A stretch of 64,000 nucleotides of DNA. It comes from Kumtagia sp052180275. GTDB lineage: Bacteria; Pseudomonadota; Alphaproteobacteria; Rhizobiales; Rhizobiaceae. Both the position numbers and the translations under genes were made by a program. This document shows, one piece after another, positions 13,458 to 22,861 of the stretch (its first letter is position 1; each line of letters opens with the position of its first letter). The DNA lies in the NCBI RefSeq assembly GCF_052180275.1, contig NZ_CP197465.1, positions 3,534,001-3,598,000 on the forward strand. Direction: 5' to 3'. The notes under the pieces were generated by a model. The model was not told the DNA's origin. It did not search any database and saw only the letters and a list, made by a program, of their open reading frames with translations.

Positions 13458-15083
13458 ATGTTCAAGCGGTTCCTGCGGTCCACGTCCGGCAATTTTGCGA
13501 TGATGTTCGCGATCGCGTCCCCCGCCGTGCTTTTCGCCGTCGGCTTCGGCATCGACGTCACCAATCTCATGTCGGCGAAATCCGACCTGCAGGCTTCGCT
13601 GGACGCCGCGGTGATGGCAGCTTCGCGTCTCGGCGCCGCCAACATCTCGCGCAAGGACAAATTCGACGCCTATTTTTCTTCCAACGTCGCCGACAAGAAC
13701 CTGCTGCGCGATCCCACGGCGACGCTCGCCGTCAATGAGACGCTGGTGGACATCCGCAACGTGGGGACCGCAACATCGCATGTCGACCTGAAATTCATGG
13801 GGCTTTTCGGGGCCGATCCGCTGATCAAGGTTACGGCCGTCGCCTACGAGTCGCGCAGGAACGTCGAGGTGGCGCTGGTGCTGGACAACACCGGATCGAT
13901 GATTGACACCAATAAAAAACTCAACCGAATTTGGGACTTGCGCGAGGCGGCCACCGAATTGGTAAAGACGCTGAAGGGCATGCAGGGTAGCGGAACGTCC
14001 GGGCGCACAGTGCGAGCGGCGCTGGTGCCATTCGTCACGGCGGTCAACGTCAAGGGTAAGGATTTCAAGGAATCCTGGATCGACATGACCGGAAAGAACA
14101 AGCAGAACGGCGTCCATTTCAATAAGATTAATGATGCGCCTGCTCATCACAAGCTGATGTTCGATCGCTTGGGCGAGGTTTGGAGGGGCTGCGTCGAGGC
14201 CCGTCCTGATCCGTACAATCTCAGCGATGTCGCACCAGATATCAACAACCCCTCGACGCTGTTCGTGCCCTACTTCGCTCCGGATGAACCGGGTGGAGAA
14301 AAGGCCCCCGGCAACGACGCGAATAATTTCAACAATTCTTATTTGAAGGACGATGCACCGGCCACCGCTTCAACTGATCCCGGTACTGTAGAAAAGCAGT
14401 CAAAAGAGCAGAGGAGGTTCGAAAAATACAACGCGCGAAGTGGTGGCACGATTCGCAAGATTTCGGAGGACAGGGCGCTGCCCCCCACTAGAAAGGACGC
14501 GGAGGTTCAAGCCTTTACAAATGGCCCCAATCGCGCCTGCCCGACACCGATTGTCCCGTTGACGGAAGACCTGGATTCCCTACAAGTCGAGATCGGGAAA
14601 ATGCGGGCCTGGGCTGGCTCGGGCACCAACGTTTCCGAAGGACTTGCCTGGGGACGGCGGGTGCTGTCGCCCGAAGAACCTTACACCGAGGCGCAACCTT
14701 TCACAGATGAGCACGTCAGCAAGTGGGTGGTGGTCTTCACTGATGGAACCAATGAAGTATTCGGCAGCGCCAATTCGTTCAATGGATCCGACTATGGAGC
14801 CTATGGTTTCCTCAGTGACAGGCGCATGAGCAGTTCAGGAAAGAAATCCGATGCCATCACGCAGGTCAACACCTGGACTTCGACCATGTGTACCGAGTTG
14901 AAGAAGCAGGATGTGCAGATATTCACGATTCTGCTGGGCTCTGACAACGCCACCAATCGAAAGCTTTACGGCGACTGTGCATCCAAGCCCGAATACTATT
15001 TCGGCACCAATGATCCCGCGAAGCTGAAGACGATCTTCAGCAGCATCGCCAGCATCATCGCCTCCTTGCAGTTCACCGGCTGA
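13458..15083 (+). CDS. TadG-like pilus-associated protein with von Willebrand factor A domain
   Basis: 541 aa. The N-terminus has the TadE/TadG pattern (FLRSTSGNFAMMFAIASPAVLFAVGFGIDVTNLM) with one membrane segment at ~11-35 and a conserved Asp soon after. A vWA domain follows, with the MIDAS motif LVLDNTGSM (~residues 137-145), a long low-complexity insert (~260-340, Asn/Asp/Pro rich), and the second half of the vWA fold (VVVFTDGTNEVFG, FTILLGSD). TadG-type proteins are anchored in the inner membrane with a periplasmic vWA part and belong to Flp pilus or attachment systems. No other tad/cpa gene is nearby, so its partners are elsewhere or it acts alone. It has its own upstream region and is convergent with the next gene. 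Confidence 0.88.
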   Translation: MFKRFLRSTSGNFAMMFAIASPAVLFAVGFGIDVTNLMSAKSDLQASLDAAVMAASRLGAANISRKDKFDAYFSSNVADKNLLRDPTATLAVNETLVDIRNVGTATSHVDLKFMGLFGADPLIKVTAVAYESRRNVEVALVLDNTGSMIDTNKKLNRIWDLREAATELVKTLKGMQGSGTSGRTVRAALVPFVTAVNVKGKDFKESWIDMTGKNKQNGVHFNKINDAPAHHKLMFDRLGEVWRGCVEARPDPYNLSDVAPDINNPSTLFVPYFAPDEPGGEKAPGNDANNFNNSYLKDDAPATASTDPGTVEKQSKEQRRFEKYNARSGGTIRKISEDRALPPTRKDAEVQAFTNGPNRACPTPIVPLTEDLDSLQVEIGKMRAWAGSGTNVSEGLAWGRRVLSPEEPYTEAQPFTDEHVSKWVVVFTDGTNEVFGSANSFNGSDYGAYGFLSDRRMSSSGKKSDAITQVNTWTSTMCTELKKQDVQIFTILLGSDNATNRKLYGDCASKPEYYFGTNDPAKLKTIFSSIASIIASLQFTG

Positions 15084-15092
15084 CGCCGGCAC

Positions 15093-17048
15093 TCACACCG
15101 GCGGCGGAGCGGGCTTGGCCACCTTCTGCGATTCCGGAAAGAACCTCGCCTCGCCAAAACGCTTGCCGAAGATCAGGTCGTACTGGAGATAGCGGAAATC
15201 GCGGATCAGCGGGTCGACCGTCTCGGCCCGCGCCCAGTTCGGCGTGGGGTCGCCCGCCTTCGCCACCAGCATGTTGCGGTCGACGGCGTTGTAGCGGTCG
15301 TGCACCGCGCCGAGGAAGCCGGTGTAGTAGGGATGGCTGAAGCCAGCCGTCCGCATCAGGTAGAGCGGCAGGAAGGCCGGGCTGATCGAGCCGATCTCTT
15401 TCAACGGGCCGCGGCGGTTCGACCACACGACCAGCGGCGTCTCGTGCTCGGCGGCGAGCGTCTCCACCGGCGCGTTGCGGTCGGCGACGACGTCCTTCAT
15501 GAAGCCCGTCTCGGTATAGACCGGCCCGAGCGGCGGCAGATGGTCGCCGAAGAAGGCGATGACCGTGTGGCGCTCGCGCTTCTTTGCCCAGTCGATTAGC
15601 TCGGCGAGGCTCTTGTCGGCATCGGCGGCGCCCGTCGCATAGGTCTTCAGAGATTCCCGCGAAACCTCGCTGATCGGGCTTTTCACGTCGAGCGTCGAAT
15701 CCGGGTAGCGGTTGGGCTCGTAGGGGCCATGGCCCTGCAAGGTCACCGCGAAATAGAAAAACGGCCCGCTCGCCCGGTCGGCGTTGTCGATGATCTCCTC
15801 GACGAAGGCTGTGTCGGCGGCCAGCGGCCCGCGCTTCTCCAGCACCGGTAGCGTCTCCTCCGAGAGGAAACGGTCGAAGCCGAAATCGTCATAGACCGTC
15901 GCGCGGTTCCAGAACCATCCGGCATAGGGATGGAAGGCGCGCGTGTCGTAACCCTCGCTTTTCAGGAATTTCGCCAGCGACGGCATCGGGGTGCGGACGT
16001 ATTGCTGGTAGGGGATGCTGCCATAAGGCAGGAAGGCGTTGGAGAAGCCGGTCAGCGCCTCGAATTCGACATTGGCGGTCATGCCGCCGAACTCCGGCGA
16101 CAGCATATGGCCGGACTGCAGCGCGTGCACGGTCGGGATCGGGTCGGGCGTGATGGTGGTCTTCGGCAGCCGCGTCGGATCCCAGAAGGATTCGCTCATC
16201 ACCATGATGATGTCCGGCCTGTCCTCGGGCACCACCAGAGGCGCCAGCGGGGCCTTGAGCAGCCCCTTGATCGCCTCTTCGGAATAGTCTGCGGGCGCGG
16301 CGACTTTCGCCATCGGCACGTTGAGCGCAAACGCGATGGCAAAACCGTTGCTGTTGTAGTTCTCCTTCTGGTCCCACATCACCGGCGATATCTGCAGCCG
16401 GTCGCGCGCCCACGAGAAGGTCGCATAGTCCATGATCGAGCCGAAGAAGATGAGCGCCGGCAGCGCCACAACCAGCCGCGAGGCGCGTGCCTTGAAGGTC
16501 AGCCTTGGCGCACGCTTGCAGCGGAAGCGCCACGCGGCCACCAGCGCCGCGACCGCCGCGACCGCGACAAACGCGAACCCGATCGCCGTCAGCGGCCGCT
16601 GCCGCACCAGCAGCGGCATCAGTTCGACGATCTGCAGGGCGTAGAGAAAGTCTGTCGGATAGAGCGGATCGCCGAGATAGAACGCCTTCTGGTGCCCGAC
16701 GAAGGCGAGCCCGATCGCGATCGGCGCGATCAGGAAGAGCGCGTGATACGGCCGCCCAAGCAGGGCGTCGAAGAACACGATCAGCAGCGCAAACAGCACC
16801 ACGGTCGTCCAGCCGGGGCGGAAAGGCTGCTGGAAGAACTCCAGCGTCTGCGCCAGCGAGCCGCGCGCGATCAACTCGACGGCGAACACCAGAAGCCCGG
16901 CGACCAGCAGCGTCGCCAGCGTCGAGCCGCAGAACCGCAGCGCGTGCAAGCGCCTGGCGGCCCGGTCTCCGTTCCCCCGCGAGGATCGCCGCTCGGGCGG
17001 CTGCAAATTCCGGCTCAGATAACCCAACGCACGCTTTCCCGAGATCAT
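15093..17048 (-). CDS. LtaS/OpgB-type membrane sulfatase-fold phosphoglycerol transferase
   Basis: 651 aa. Residues ~40-190 carry about five membrane segments. A periplasmic alkaline phosphatase-like domain follows, with DIIMVMSESFWD (metal-binding Glu), GMTANVEFEALTG (the probable catalytic Thr in GMT), FHPYAGWFWNR, and FFGDHLPPLG (metal-binding Asp-His). Enzymes of this fold move phosphoglycerol from phosphatidylglycerol to an acceptor: lipoteichoic acid in Firmicutes, periplasmic or cyclic glucans in Proteobacteria. In this Gram-negative setting glucan or another envelope glycan is the likely acceptor, by inference. It is divergent from fabD. Confidence 0.85.
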   Translation of the reverse strand: MISGKRALGYLSRNLQPPERRSSRGNGDRAARRLHALRFCGSTLATLLVAGLLVFAVELIARGSLAQTLEFFQQPFRPGWTTVVLFALLIVFFDALLGRPYHALFLIAPIAIGLAFVGHQKAFYLGDPLYPTDFLYALQIVELMPLLVRQRPLTAIGFAFVAVAAVAALVAAWRFRCKRAPRLTFKARASRLVVALPALIFFGSIMDYATFSWARDRLQISPVMWDQKENYNSNGFAIAFALNVPMAKVAAPADYSEEAIKGLLKAPLAPLVVPEDRPDIIMVMSESFWDPTRLPKTTITPDPIPTVHALQSGHMLSPEFGGMTANVEFEALTGFSNAFLPYGSIPYQQYVRTPMPSLAKFLKSEGYDTRAFHPYAGWFWNRATVYDDFGFDRFLSEETLPVLEKRGPLAADTAFVEEIIDNADRASGPFFYFAVTLQGHGPYEPNRYPDSTLDVKSPISEVSRESLKTYATGAADADKSLAELIDWAKKRERHTVIAFFGDHLPPLGPVYTETGFMKDVVADRNAPVETLAAEHETPLVVWSNRRGPLKEIGSISPAFLPLYLMRTAGFSHPYYTGFLGAVHDRYNAVDRNMLVAKAGDPTPNWARAETVDPLIRDFRYLQYDLIFGKRFGEARFFPESQKVAKPAPPPV

Positions 17049-17254
17049 GCCGGGCGCTTTTCATGAGCCCGTCACGGTAATGTCATCCTCGCGTCACAAA
17101 AATCCAGTGCCTGTGGCCAAATTTGGAAGGTTTCTGTCGTCGGCAAAAGAAACTGCGGACAAGGATGCGACCGATTGTCCCTTGCCGGTCTTGACTTGGC
17201 GTGCGGCGTCGCGCGACAGGGCTACCAAGAAATGAGCAGGAAGGACCCGACCAG

Positions 17255-18196
17255 ATGACGATCGCTTTCACCTTTCCGGGCCAGGGAAGCCAGTCCGTCG
17301 GCATGGGCAAGGATCTGGCGAGCGCCTTTCCGGAGGCGAAGGCGGTGTTCGACGAGGTCGACGACGCGCTCGGCGAAAAACTGTCCAAGACCATCTGGGA
17401 AGGGCCGGAAGAGAGCCTGACGCTGACCGCCAATGCGCAGCCGGCGCTGATGGCGGTGTCGCTGGCGGCGGTGCGCGCGCTTGAATCGCGCGGCTTCTCG
17501 CTGAAGAACAAGGTGTTCTATGTCGCCGGCCATTCGCTGGGCGAGTATTCCGCGCTTGCGGCCGCCGGCATGTTCTCGGTCGCCGACACGGCGCGGCTGC
17601 TGCGCATACGCGGCAATGCGATGCAGGCTGCCGTGCCGGTGGGTGAGGGCGCGATGGCGGCGATCCTCGGGCTCGACCAGGAATCCGTCGAGGCGGCCTG
17701 CGCCGAGGCCGCAGAGGGCTCGACCTGCCAGATCGCCAACGACAACGGCGGAGGACAACTTGTAATCTCGGGTGCCAAAGCCGCCGTCGAGCTAGCCGCG
17801 AAACTGTGCACGGAGAAGGGCGCCAAGCGGGCATTGATGCTGTCGGTCTCCGCGCCCTTCCATTCCGCGCTGATGGCGCCCGCTGCCGAGGCAATGCGCG
17901 AGGCCTTGGCGAATGTGCGCAAGAACGCACCCGTGGTTCCCGTCGTCTCCAATGTCGCCGTCCAGCCTTCGTCGGATCCCGGCCGGATCGCCGCTCGGCT
18001 GGTCGAGCAGGTCACCGGCCGGGTGCGCTGGCGCGAGACCGTCGAATGGTTCGGCGCCAACGGCATCACGACGCTGTACGAGGTCGGGGCCGGCAAGGTG
18101 CTGTCCGGCCTCGCCCGCCGCATCGACCGCGAGATCGCCACCGCCAATATCGGCACGCCGGCGGATGCCGAGGCGGCGCTGACTGCGCTGGCCTGA
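17255..18196 (+). CDS. fabD: Malonyl-CoA:ACP transacylase
   Basis: 313 aa. It opens with IAFTFPGQGSQSVGMG (oxyanion loop) and has the catalytic GHSLGEYSA with Ser94. A late His is in SAPFHSALM, and GAGKVLSGLARR marks the C-terminus. It loads malonyl groups onto ACP for fatty acid elongation. The ATG at 17255 follows an AGGAAGGA ribosome-binding site (17238-17245), which decides the start. It heads the fab cluster, and the gene directly downstream is unexpectedly a beta-galactosidase. Confidence 0.96.
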   Translation: MTIAFTFPGQGSQSVGMGKDLASAFPEAKAVFDEVDDALGEKLSKTIWEGPEESLTLTANAQPALMAVSLAAVRALESRGFSLKNKVFYVAGHSLGEYSALAAAGMFSVADTARLLRIRGNAMQAAVPVGEGAMAAILGLDQESVEAACAEAAEGSTCQIANDNGGGQLVISGAKAAVELAAKLCTEKGAKRALMLSVSAPFHSALMAPAAEAMREALANVRKNAPVVPVVSNVAVQPSSDPGRIAARLVEQVTGRVRWRETVEWFGANGITTLYEVGAGKVLSGLARRIDREIATANIGTPADAEAALTALA

Positions 18197-18270
18197 CGAA
18201 GCCGGACCCGCCCGGCTTTCCGGCTGCGAGCCCGGAATTCCTGGGCTGCGGGAAACCAGGGGAGCGGTCC

Positions 18271-20202
18271 ATGCTCGGTGTCTGCTACTATCCGGAACAT
18301 TGGCCGGAAGCGTGGTGGCCGGACGATGCGCGGCGCATGCGCGAAATGGGCATTGTGTTCGTGCGCATCGGCGAGTTTGCGTGGTCGCGGCTTGAGCCGA
18401 GCCGAGACGCCTTCGATTTCGGCTGGCTCGAGCGGGTGATGGATATCCTCGGCGGCGCCGGGCTGAAGATCGTGCTCGGCACGCCGACCGCGGCGCCGCC
18501 CAAATGGCTGATGGACGAATACCCCGAAATCAGACCCGTCGACGAACAGGGGCGGGCTTATGGATTCGGTGGCCGGCGGCATTACAATTTTTCGTCGGAT
18601 GTCTGGCGCAGCGAGAGCCGCCGCATCGTGGAAAGGCTTGCCAGGCATTTTGGTCAGCATCCGGCCCTCGTGGGCTGGCAGACCGACAATGAATATGGCT
18701 GCCACGGAACGGTGTTTTCGTGGGGGGCTGATGATCTGAAGGGATTCCGCGACTGGCTGCGCCGCCGCTACCAGACAGCCGACCAGCTCAACGAAGCCTG
18801 GGGCAACGTCTTCTGGTCGATGGAGGTCCGCAGTTTCGACGAGGTGGCATTGCCGGCGATGACGGTGACGGAGCCAAATCCGGCGGCCCGGCTGGATTTC
18901 TGGCGGTTCAAGTCGGAGGAGATCGTCTCCTATAATTCGATGCAATGCGAGATCGTCCGCGCGCACTCCCCCGGGCGTTGGATCACCCACAACTTCATGG
19001 GTTTTTTCAATAGCTTCGATGCCTGGAAAGTCGGTGGCGCTCTGGATTTCGCGTCGCACGATTCCTATCCGCTCGGCCTCACCGAAACGTTTCTGCCGAC
19101 GGAGGAGGAGAAGTGCCGCTGGGCCGAGACCTCGCATCCCGACATTGCGCCCTTCAACCACGATCTCTATCGCGGTATCGGCCGTGGCCGGTTCTGGGTA
19201 ATGGAACAGCAGCCGGGTCCGGTGAACTGGGCGCCGTGGAACCCTGTGCCGAAACCTGGAATGGTGCGTCTCCGGACCTGGGAAGCTCTGGCGCACGGGG
19301 CCGAAGTAGTCAGCTATTTCCGCTGGCGTCAGGCGCCTTTCGCGCAGGAACAGTTTCATGCCGGCCTGAACCTGCCCGGTCTCCACGAGCTTTCGGTCGG
19401 CGGACGGGAAGCGACGGTCGTGGGACGCGAGCTTGAAACGGTCGGTGTCCTCCCGGAAACGGAACAGGCGAGGGTAGCGATCGTCTACGACTACGAGGCA
19501 ATCTGGGCGTTGCGCGTGCTGCCGCAGGGCAAGGATTTCGGGTTTTCGGAACTCGTTTTCCGCTGGTACGAGCCCGTGCGGCGTCTTGGCCTCGACGTCG
19601 ATCTCGTCGCGCCAGGTGCGCCGCTCGACGGTTATGCGCTGGTGCTGGTCCCGTCGCTGCCGATCGTCCCGCAGGCCACAGTCGGGGCGTTCGAGGCAAG
19701 CGAAGCCGTCATCGTCTTCGGGCCGCGCAGCGGTTCGAAGACACCGAATTGCACAACCCCCGCCAATTTGCCCACCGGCCCGCTTGCGGACCTGACCGGC
19801 GCGCGCGTCACGCAGGTCGCGTCGTTGAGGCCCGGCCTGAAGGACGCGGTGCGGGGGGAGGTGAGTGGAAATGCCGTTCGCTGGCGCGAATATGTAGAGA
19901 CCGATGCCAAGGTCCTCGGCCGTTTCGAAAATGATGATCCGGCTTTGATCGCCAACGGACGTTCGCTCTACCTGGCGTGCTGGCCGGACGAGAAACTCCT
20001 TGCGTCCACCATGAGATATGCAGTTCAAGAGGCAGGGCTGGAGGTGCTGGATCTGCCCGAGCATGTTCGTATCCGCCGGCGTGGCGGATATACTTTCTGC
20101 TTCAACTACGGCGGGCCGGACTGGGCGTGTCCGGCGGGTGCCAAGCTTGTGCTTGGCGAGTCCGTCGTAAAGTCGCAACAGATCGCAATATGGGTTATCT
20201 GA
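18271..20202 (+). CDS. Beta-galactosidase, glycoside hydrolase family 42
   Basis: 643 aa. The N-terminal TIM barrel shows GVCYYPEHWPEAWW, VRIGEFAWSRLEP, the acid/base Glu141 in WQTDNEYGCH and the nucleophile Glu312 in WVMEQQPGPVNW, both standard GH42 positions. A trimerisation domain (~390-600, with VAIVYDYEAIWA) and a short C-terminal beta domain follow. It hydrolyses terminal beta-galactosides; there is no signal peptide, so it acts in the cytoplasm. The frame is open upstream into fabD, but the conserved start is the ATG at 18271, with GGGGAGCG just before it. It sits 74 bp after fabD and 76 bp before fabG, in an otherwise conserved fatty acid operon, with no transporter or regulator beside it: probably acquired. 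Confidence 0.93.
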   Translation: MLGVCYYPEHWPEAWWPDDARRMREMGIVFVRIGEFAWSRLEPSRDAFDFGWLERVMDILGGAGLKIVLGTPTAAPPKWLMDEYPEIRPVDEQGRAYGFGGRRHYNFSSDVWRSESRRIVERLARHFGQHPALVGWQTDNEYGCHGTVFSWGADDLKGFRDWLRRRYQTADQLNEAWGNVFWSMEVRSFDEVALPAMTVTEPNPAARLDFWRFKSEEIVSYNSMQCEIVRAHSPGRWITHNFMGFFNSFDAWKVGGALDFASHDSYPLGLTETFLPTEEEKCRWAETSHPDIAPFNHDLYRGIGRGRFWVMEQQPGPVNWAPWNPVPKPGMVRLRTWEALAHGAEVVSYFRWRQAPFAQEQFHAGLNLPGLHELSVGGREATVVGRELETVGVLPETEQARVAIVYDYEAIWALRVLPQGKDFGFSELVFRWYEPVRRLGLDVDLVAPGAPLDGYALVLVPSLPIVPQATVGAFEASEAVIVFGPRSGSKTPNCTTPANLPTGPLADLTGARVTQVASLRPGLKDAVRGEVSGNAVRWREYVETDAKVLGRFENDDPALIANGRSLYLACWPDEKLLASTMRYAVQEAGLEVLDLPEHVRIRRRGGYTFCFNYGGPDWACPAGAKLVLGESVVKSQQIAIWVI

Positions 20203-20278
20203 ACGGCGATCGGCCCGGGCTATGGAACCGCCACCTGGACTGTCCGCAAACAAGAACGACGATATTGGAGACGCAAAA

Positions 20279-21016
20279 ATGTTCGAACTCACCGGCCGCA
20301 AGGCGCTGATCACCGGCGCGAGCGGAGGCATCGGCGAGGCGATTGCGCGGGTGCTGCATACGCAAGGCGCGACAGTCGGCCTGCACGGAACGCGCGTCGA
20401 AAAGCTCGAATCGCTCGCCGCCGATCTCGGCGACCGGGTAAAACTGTTTCCTGCCGACCTGACCAATCGCGACGAGGTCAAGGCGCTCGGCCAGAAGGCG
20501 GAAGCAGACCTCGAAGGCGTCGACATCCTCGTCAACAATGCCGGCATCACGAGGGACGGCCTATTCGTGCGTATGTCCGACGCCGATTGGGATTCGGTGA
20601 TCGAGGTCAACCTCACCGCCGTGTTCCGCCTGACCCGCGAACTGACGCATCCGATGATGCGCCGCCGCAACGGCCGCATCATCAACATTACCTCGGTGGT
20701 CGGCGTCACCGGCAACCCGGGTCAGGCGAACTACTGCGCCTCCAAGGCCGGCATGATCGGCTTCACGAAATCGCTGGCCCAGGAGATCGCCACCCGCAAC
20801 GTGACCGTGAACTGCGTCGCGCCCGGTTTCATCGAATCGGCGATGACCGGCAAGCTCAACGACAAGCAGAAGGACGCGATCATGGCCGCGATCCCTTCGC
20901 GACGCATGGGTACGGGCGCCGAGGTCGCAGCGGCGGTGGCTTTCCTAGCCTCCGGTGAGGCCGCCTACGTCACCGGCCAGACCATCCACGTCAACGGCGG
21001 CATGGCGATGATCTGA
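20279..21016 (+). CDS. fabG: 3-oxoacyl-ACP reductase
   Basis: 245 aa short-chain dehydrogenase. The NADP-binding motif is TGASGGIG (12-19), followed by NNAG (86-89) and the catalytic triad Ser139, Tyr152 and Lys156 in YCASKAG. The end is YVTGQTIHVNGGMAMI, typical of FabG. It reduces 3-ketoacyl-ACP in each elongation cycle. The upstream frame is open, but the ATG at 20279 fits the family start, and GGAGACGC precedes it. It is the second fab gene of the cluster once the GH42 insert is ignored. Confidence 0.96.
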   Translation: MFELTGRKALITGASGGIGEAIARVLHTQGATVGLHGTRVEKLESLAADLGDRVKLFPADLTNRDEVKALGQKAEADLEGVDILVNNAGITRDGLFVRMSDADWDSVIEVNLTAVFRLTRELTHPMMRRRNGRIINITSVVGVTGNPGQANYCASKAGMIGFTKSLAQEIATRNVTVNCVAPGFIESAMTGKLNDKQKDAIMAAIPSRRMGTGAEVAAAVAFLASGEAAYVTGQTIHVNGGMAMI

Positions 21017-21025
21017 TCCGGCAGG

Positions 21026-21047
21026 CGCTGACGCAAAGTCAGCGTTT
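21026..21047 (+). terminator. Possible weak terminator after fabG
   Basis: CGCTGAC and GTCAGCG form a 7-bp stem with a 5-base loop followed by TTT. A partial attenuator would fit the separate, high expression usual for acpP. Confidence 0.45.
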
Positions 21048-21234
21048 CCGGCCGCCGGACGCGGCTTTTCGCCTTGGATGCCCTAAAACTTTCGTGTAAT
21101 GCCGCGATGGCATCGGCCGCCGACCGACAATTCAGGGCCGCGGCCGGTGCGTTCCGGCCAACATCATCTTTCAGCTTGATTAGCGGCAATCCGCCCGCTA
21201 ACGAAGGCACACAACTTGATACGAGGAAGCCAAC

Positions 21235-21471
21235 ATGAGTGACACCGCAGAGCGCGTCAAGAAGATCGTGATCGAGCATCTCGGCGTTGAAGCCGACAAG
21301 GTGACGGAATCTGCGAGCTTCATCGATGATCTGGGCGCTGACTCCCTGGACACGGTCGAACTCGTCATGGCCTTCGAGGAAGAGTTCGGCGTCGAGATTC
21401 CCGACGATGCCGCCGAGACGATCCTCACCGTCGGCGACGCGGTGAAGTACATCGACAAAGCTTCGGCTTGA
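21235..21471 (+). CDS. acpP: Acyl carrier protein
   Basis: 78 aa, highly acidic, with the phosphopantetheine site GADSLDTVE (Ser37). It matches the canonical four-helix ACP throughout (SFIDDLGADSLDTVELVMAFEE). It carries growing acyl chains for FabD, FabG and FabF encoded around it. The 218-bp gap upstream is long for this cluster and likely holds its own promoter. A GAGGAAG sequence lies shortly before the ATG. Confidence 0.98.
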   Translation: MSDTAERVKKIVIEHLGVEADKVTESASFIDDLGADSLDTVELVMAFEEEFGVEIPDDAAETILTVGDAVKYIDKASA

Positions 21472-21508
21472 TCCGGCCGGCATGCCGTCAGCGCATCGGG
21501 GCACTGCG

Positions 21509-22771
21509 ATGAGGCGTGTCGTGGTAACGGGTCTGGGTCTGCTGTCGCCGTTTGGCGTTGGCGTCGACCATACCTGGAAGCAGATCCTGGCCGGCAGGAG
21601 TGCCTGTCGGCGGGTTACCCAATTCGAGGTCGAGGACCTCGCCTGCAAGGTCGCCCATGTCATTCCGCGCGGCGACGGCAGCGACCATACTTTCCATCCC
21701 GAATCCTATCTTGAGCCCAAAGAGCTCCGCAAGATCGGCGACTTTATCCTCTACGGCATCGCGGCCGCCGACGAGGCGCTGAGCGATTCCGGCTGGGAGC
21801 CGAAATCGGCCGAGGATCGCAACGCCACTGGCGTGATGATCGGCTCGGGCATCGGCGGCATCGACGGCATCGCCGACAACGCGCTGCTGCTCAAGGAGCG
21901 CGGCCCGCGCCGCATCAGCCCGTTCTTCATTCCCGGCAACATCATCAATCTCGTCTCCGGCCAGGTCTCGATCCGCCACGGCCTCAAGGGTCCGAATCAC
22001 GCGGTCGTCACCGCATGCTCCACCGGCGCGCACGCCATTGGCGACGCGGCGCGGCTGATCATGTTCGGCGACGCCGATGTGATGCTTGCCGGCGGCGCGG
22101 AAGCCCCGGTGACGCGGCTTTCGATGGCGGGTTTCGCGGCCTGCCGGGCGCTGTCGACCGATCGCAACGACTCGCCCGAGACCGCGTCGCGGCCCTTCGA
22201 TCGCGACCGCGACGGCTTCGTCATGGGCGAGGGGGCCGGTGTGGTCGTTCTCGAGGAACTGGAACACGCCAGGGCGCGCGGCGCCAAGATATACGCCGAG
22301 GTTGTCGGCTACGGCCTGACGGGCGACGCCTATCACATCACTGCTCCCGCCGAAGACGGCGACGGCGCCTTCCGCTGCATGACCGCCGCGGTCAAGCGTG
22401 CCGGCCTGCAGCCTGCCGATCTCGATTATATCAACGCCCACGGCACCTCCACCATGGCCGATACGATCGAACTCGGTGCGGTCGAGCGGCTTGTCGGCAA
22501 TGCCGCCTCGAAGATTTCGATGTCGTCGACAAAGTCGGCGATCGGCCATCTGCTCGGTGCTGCCGGCGCGGCGGAGGCGATCTTTTCGGTCCTCTCCATC
22601 CGCGACAATATCGTGCCGCCGACCATCAACCTCGACAACCCGGAACGAGAGACGGCTATTGACCTCGTGCCGCACCAGGCACGGCAGCGTCAGGTCGACG
22701 TGGCGCTGTCGAACTCCTTCGGCTTCGGCGGCACCAACGCATCCCTGGTGTTCCAGCGTTTCGACGGCTGA
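21509..22771 (+). CDS. fabF: 3-oxoacyl-ACP synthase II
   Basis: 420 aa condensing enzyme. The catalytic Cys170 is in VVTACSTGAHAIGDA; the two histidines are in INAHGTSTMAD and KSAIGHLLGAAGA; the end is NSFGFGGTNASLVF. It elongates acyl-ACP with malonyl-ACP. An in-frame ATG at 21482 would add nine residues, but MRRVVVTGLGLLSPFG is the family start, so 21509 is preferred. It follows acpP by 37 bp. Confidence 0.96.
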   Translation: MRRVVVTGLGLLSPFGVGVDHTWKQILAGRSACRRVTQFEVEDLACKVAHVIPRGDGSDHTFHPESYLEPKELRKIGDFILYGIAAADEALSDSGWEPKSAEDRNATGVMIGSGIGGIDGIADNALLLKERGPRRISPFFIPGNIINLVSGQVSIRHGLKGPNHAVVTACSTGAHAIGDAARLIMFGDADVMLAGGAEAPVTRLSMAGFAACRALSTDRNDSPETASRPFDRDRDGFVMGEGAGVVVLEELEHARARGAKIYAEVVGYGLTGDAYHITAPAEDGDGAFRCMTAAVKRAGLQPADLDYINAHGTSTMADTIELGAVERLVGNAASKISMSSTKSAIGHLLGAAGAAEAIFSVLSIRDNIVPPTINLDNPERETAIDLVPHQARQRQVDVALSNSFGFGGTNASLVFQRFDG

Positions 22772-22861
22772 CGTTGCGTCGCACCGGCCTGCCGGGAATT
22801 TTGCCATATTCGCGCCTAGTCTCCGATGCGGAGGAATTGGTGCAATAGCTAGGTTAGGGCG

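Noticed and set aside
17191..17226. TTGACT as the -35 box of the fabD promoter
   Set aside because: A TTGACT is present at 17191, but no acceptable -10 hexamer follows at 16-18 bases, so it is not annotated.
17518..20715. Very long open frame (over 1,000 codons) on the minus strand across fabD, GH42 and fabG
   Set aside because: It is antisense to three recognisable genes and has no family features; long antisense frames are common in high-GC DNA with strong third-position bias.
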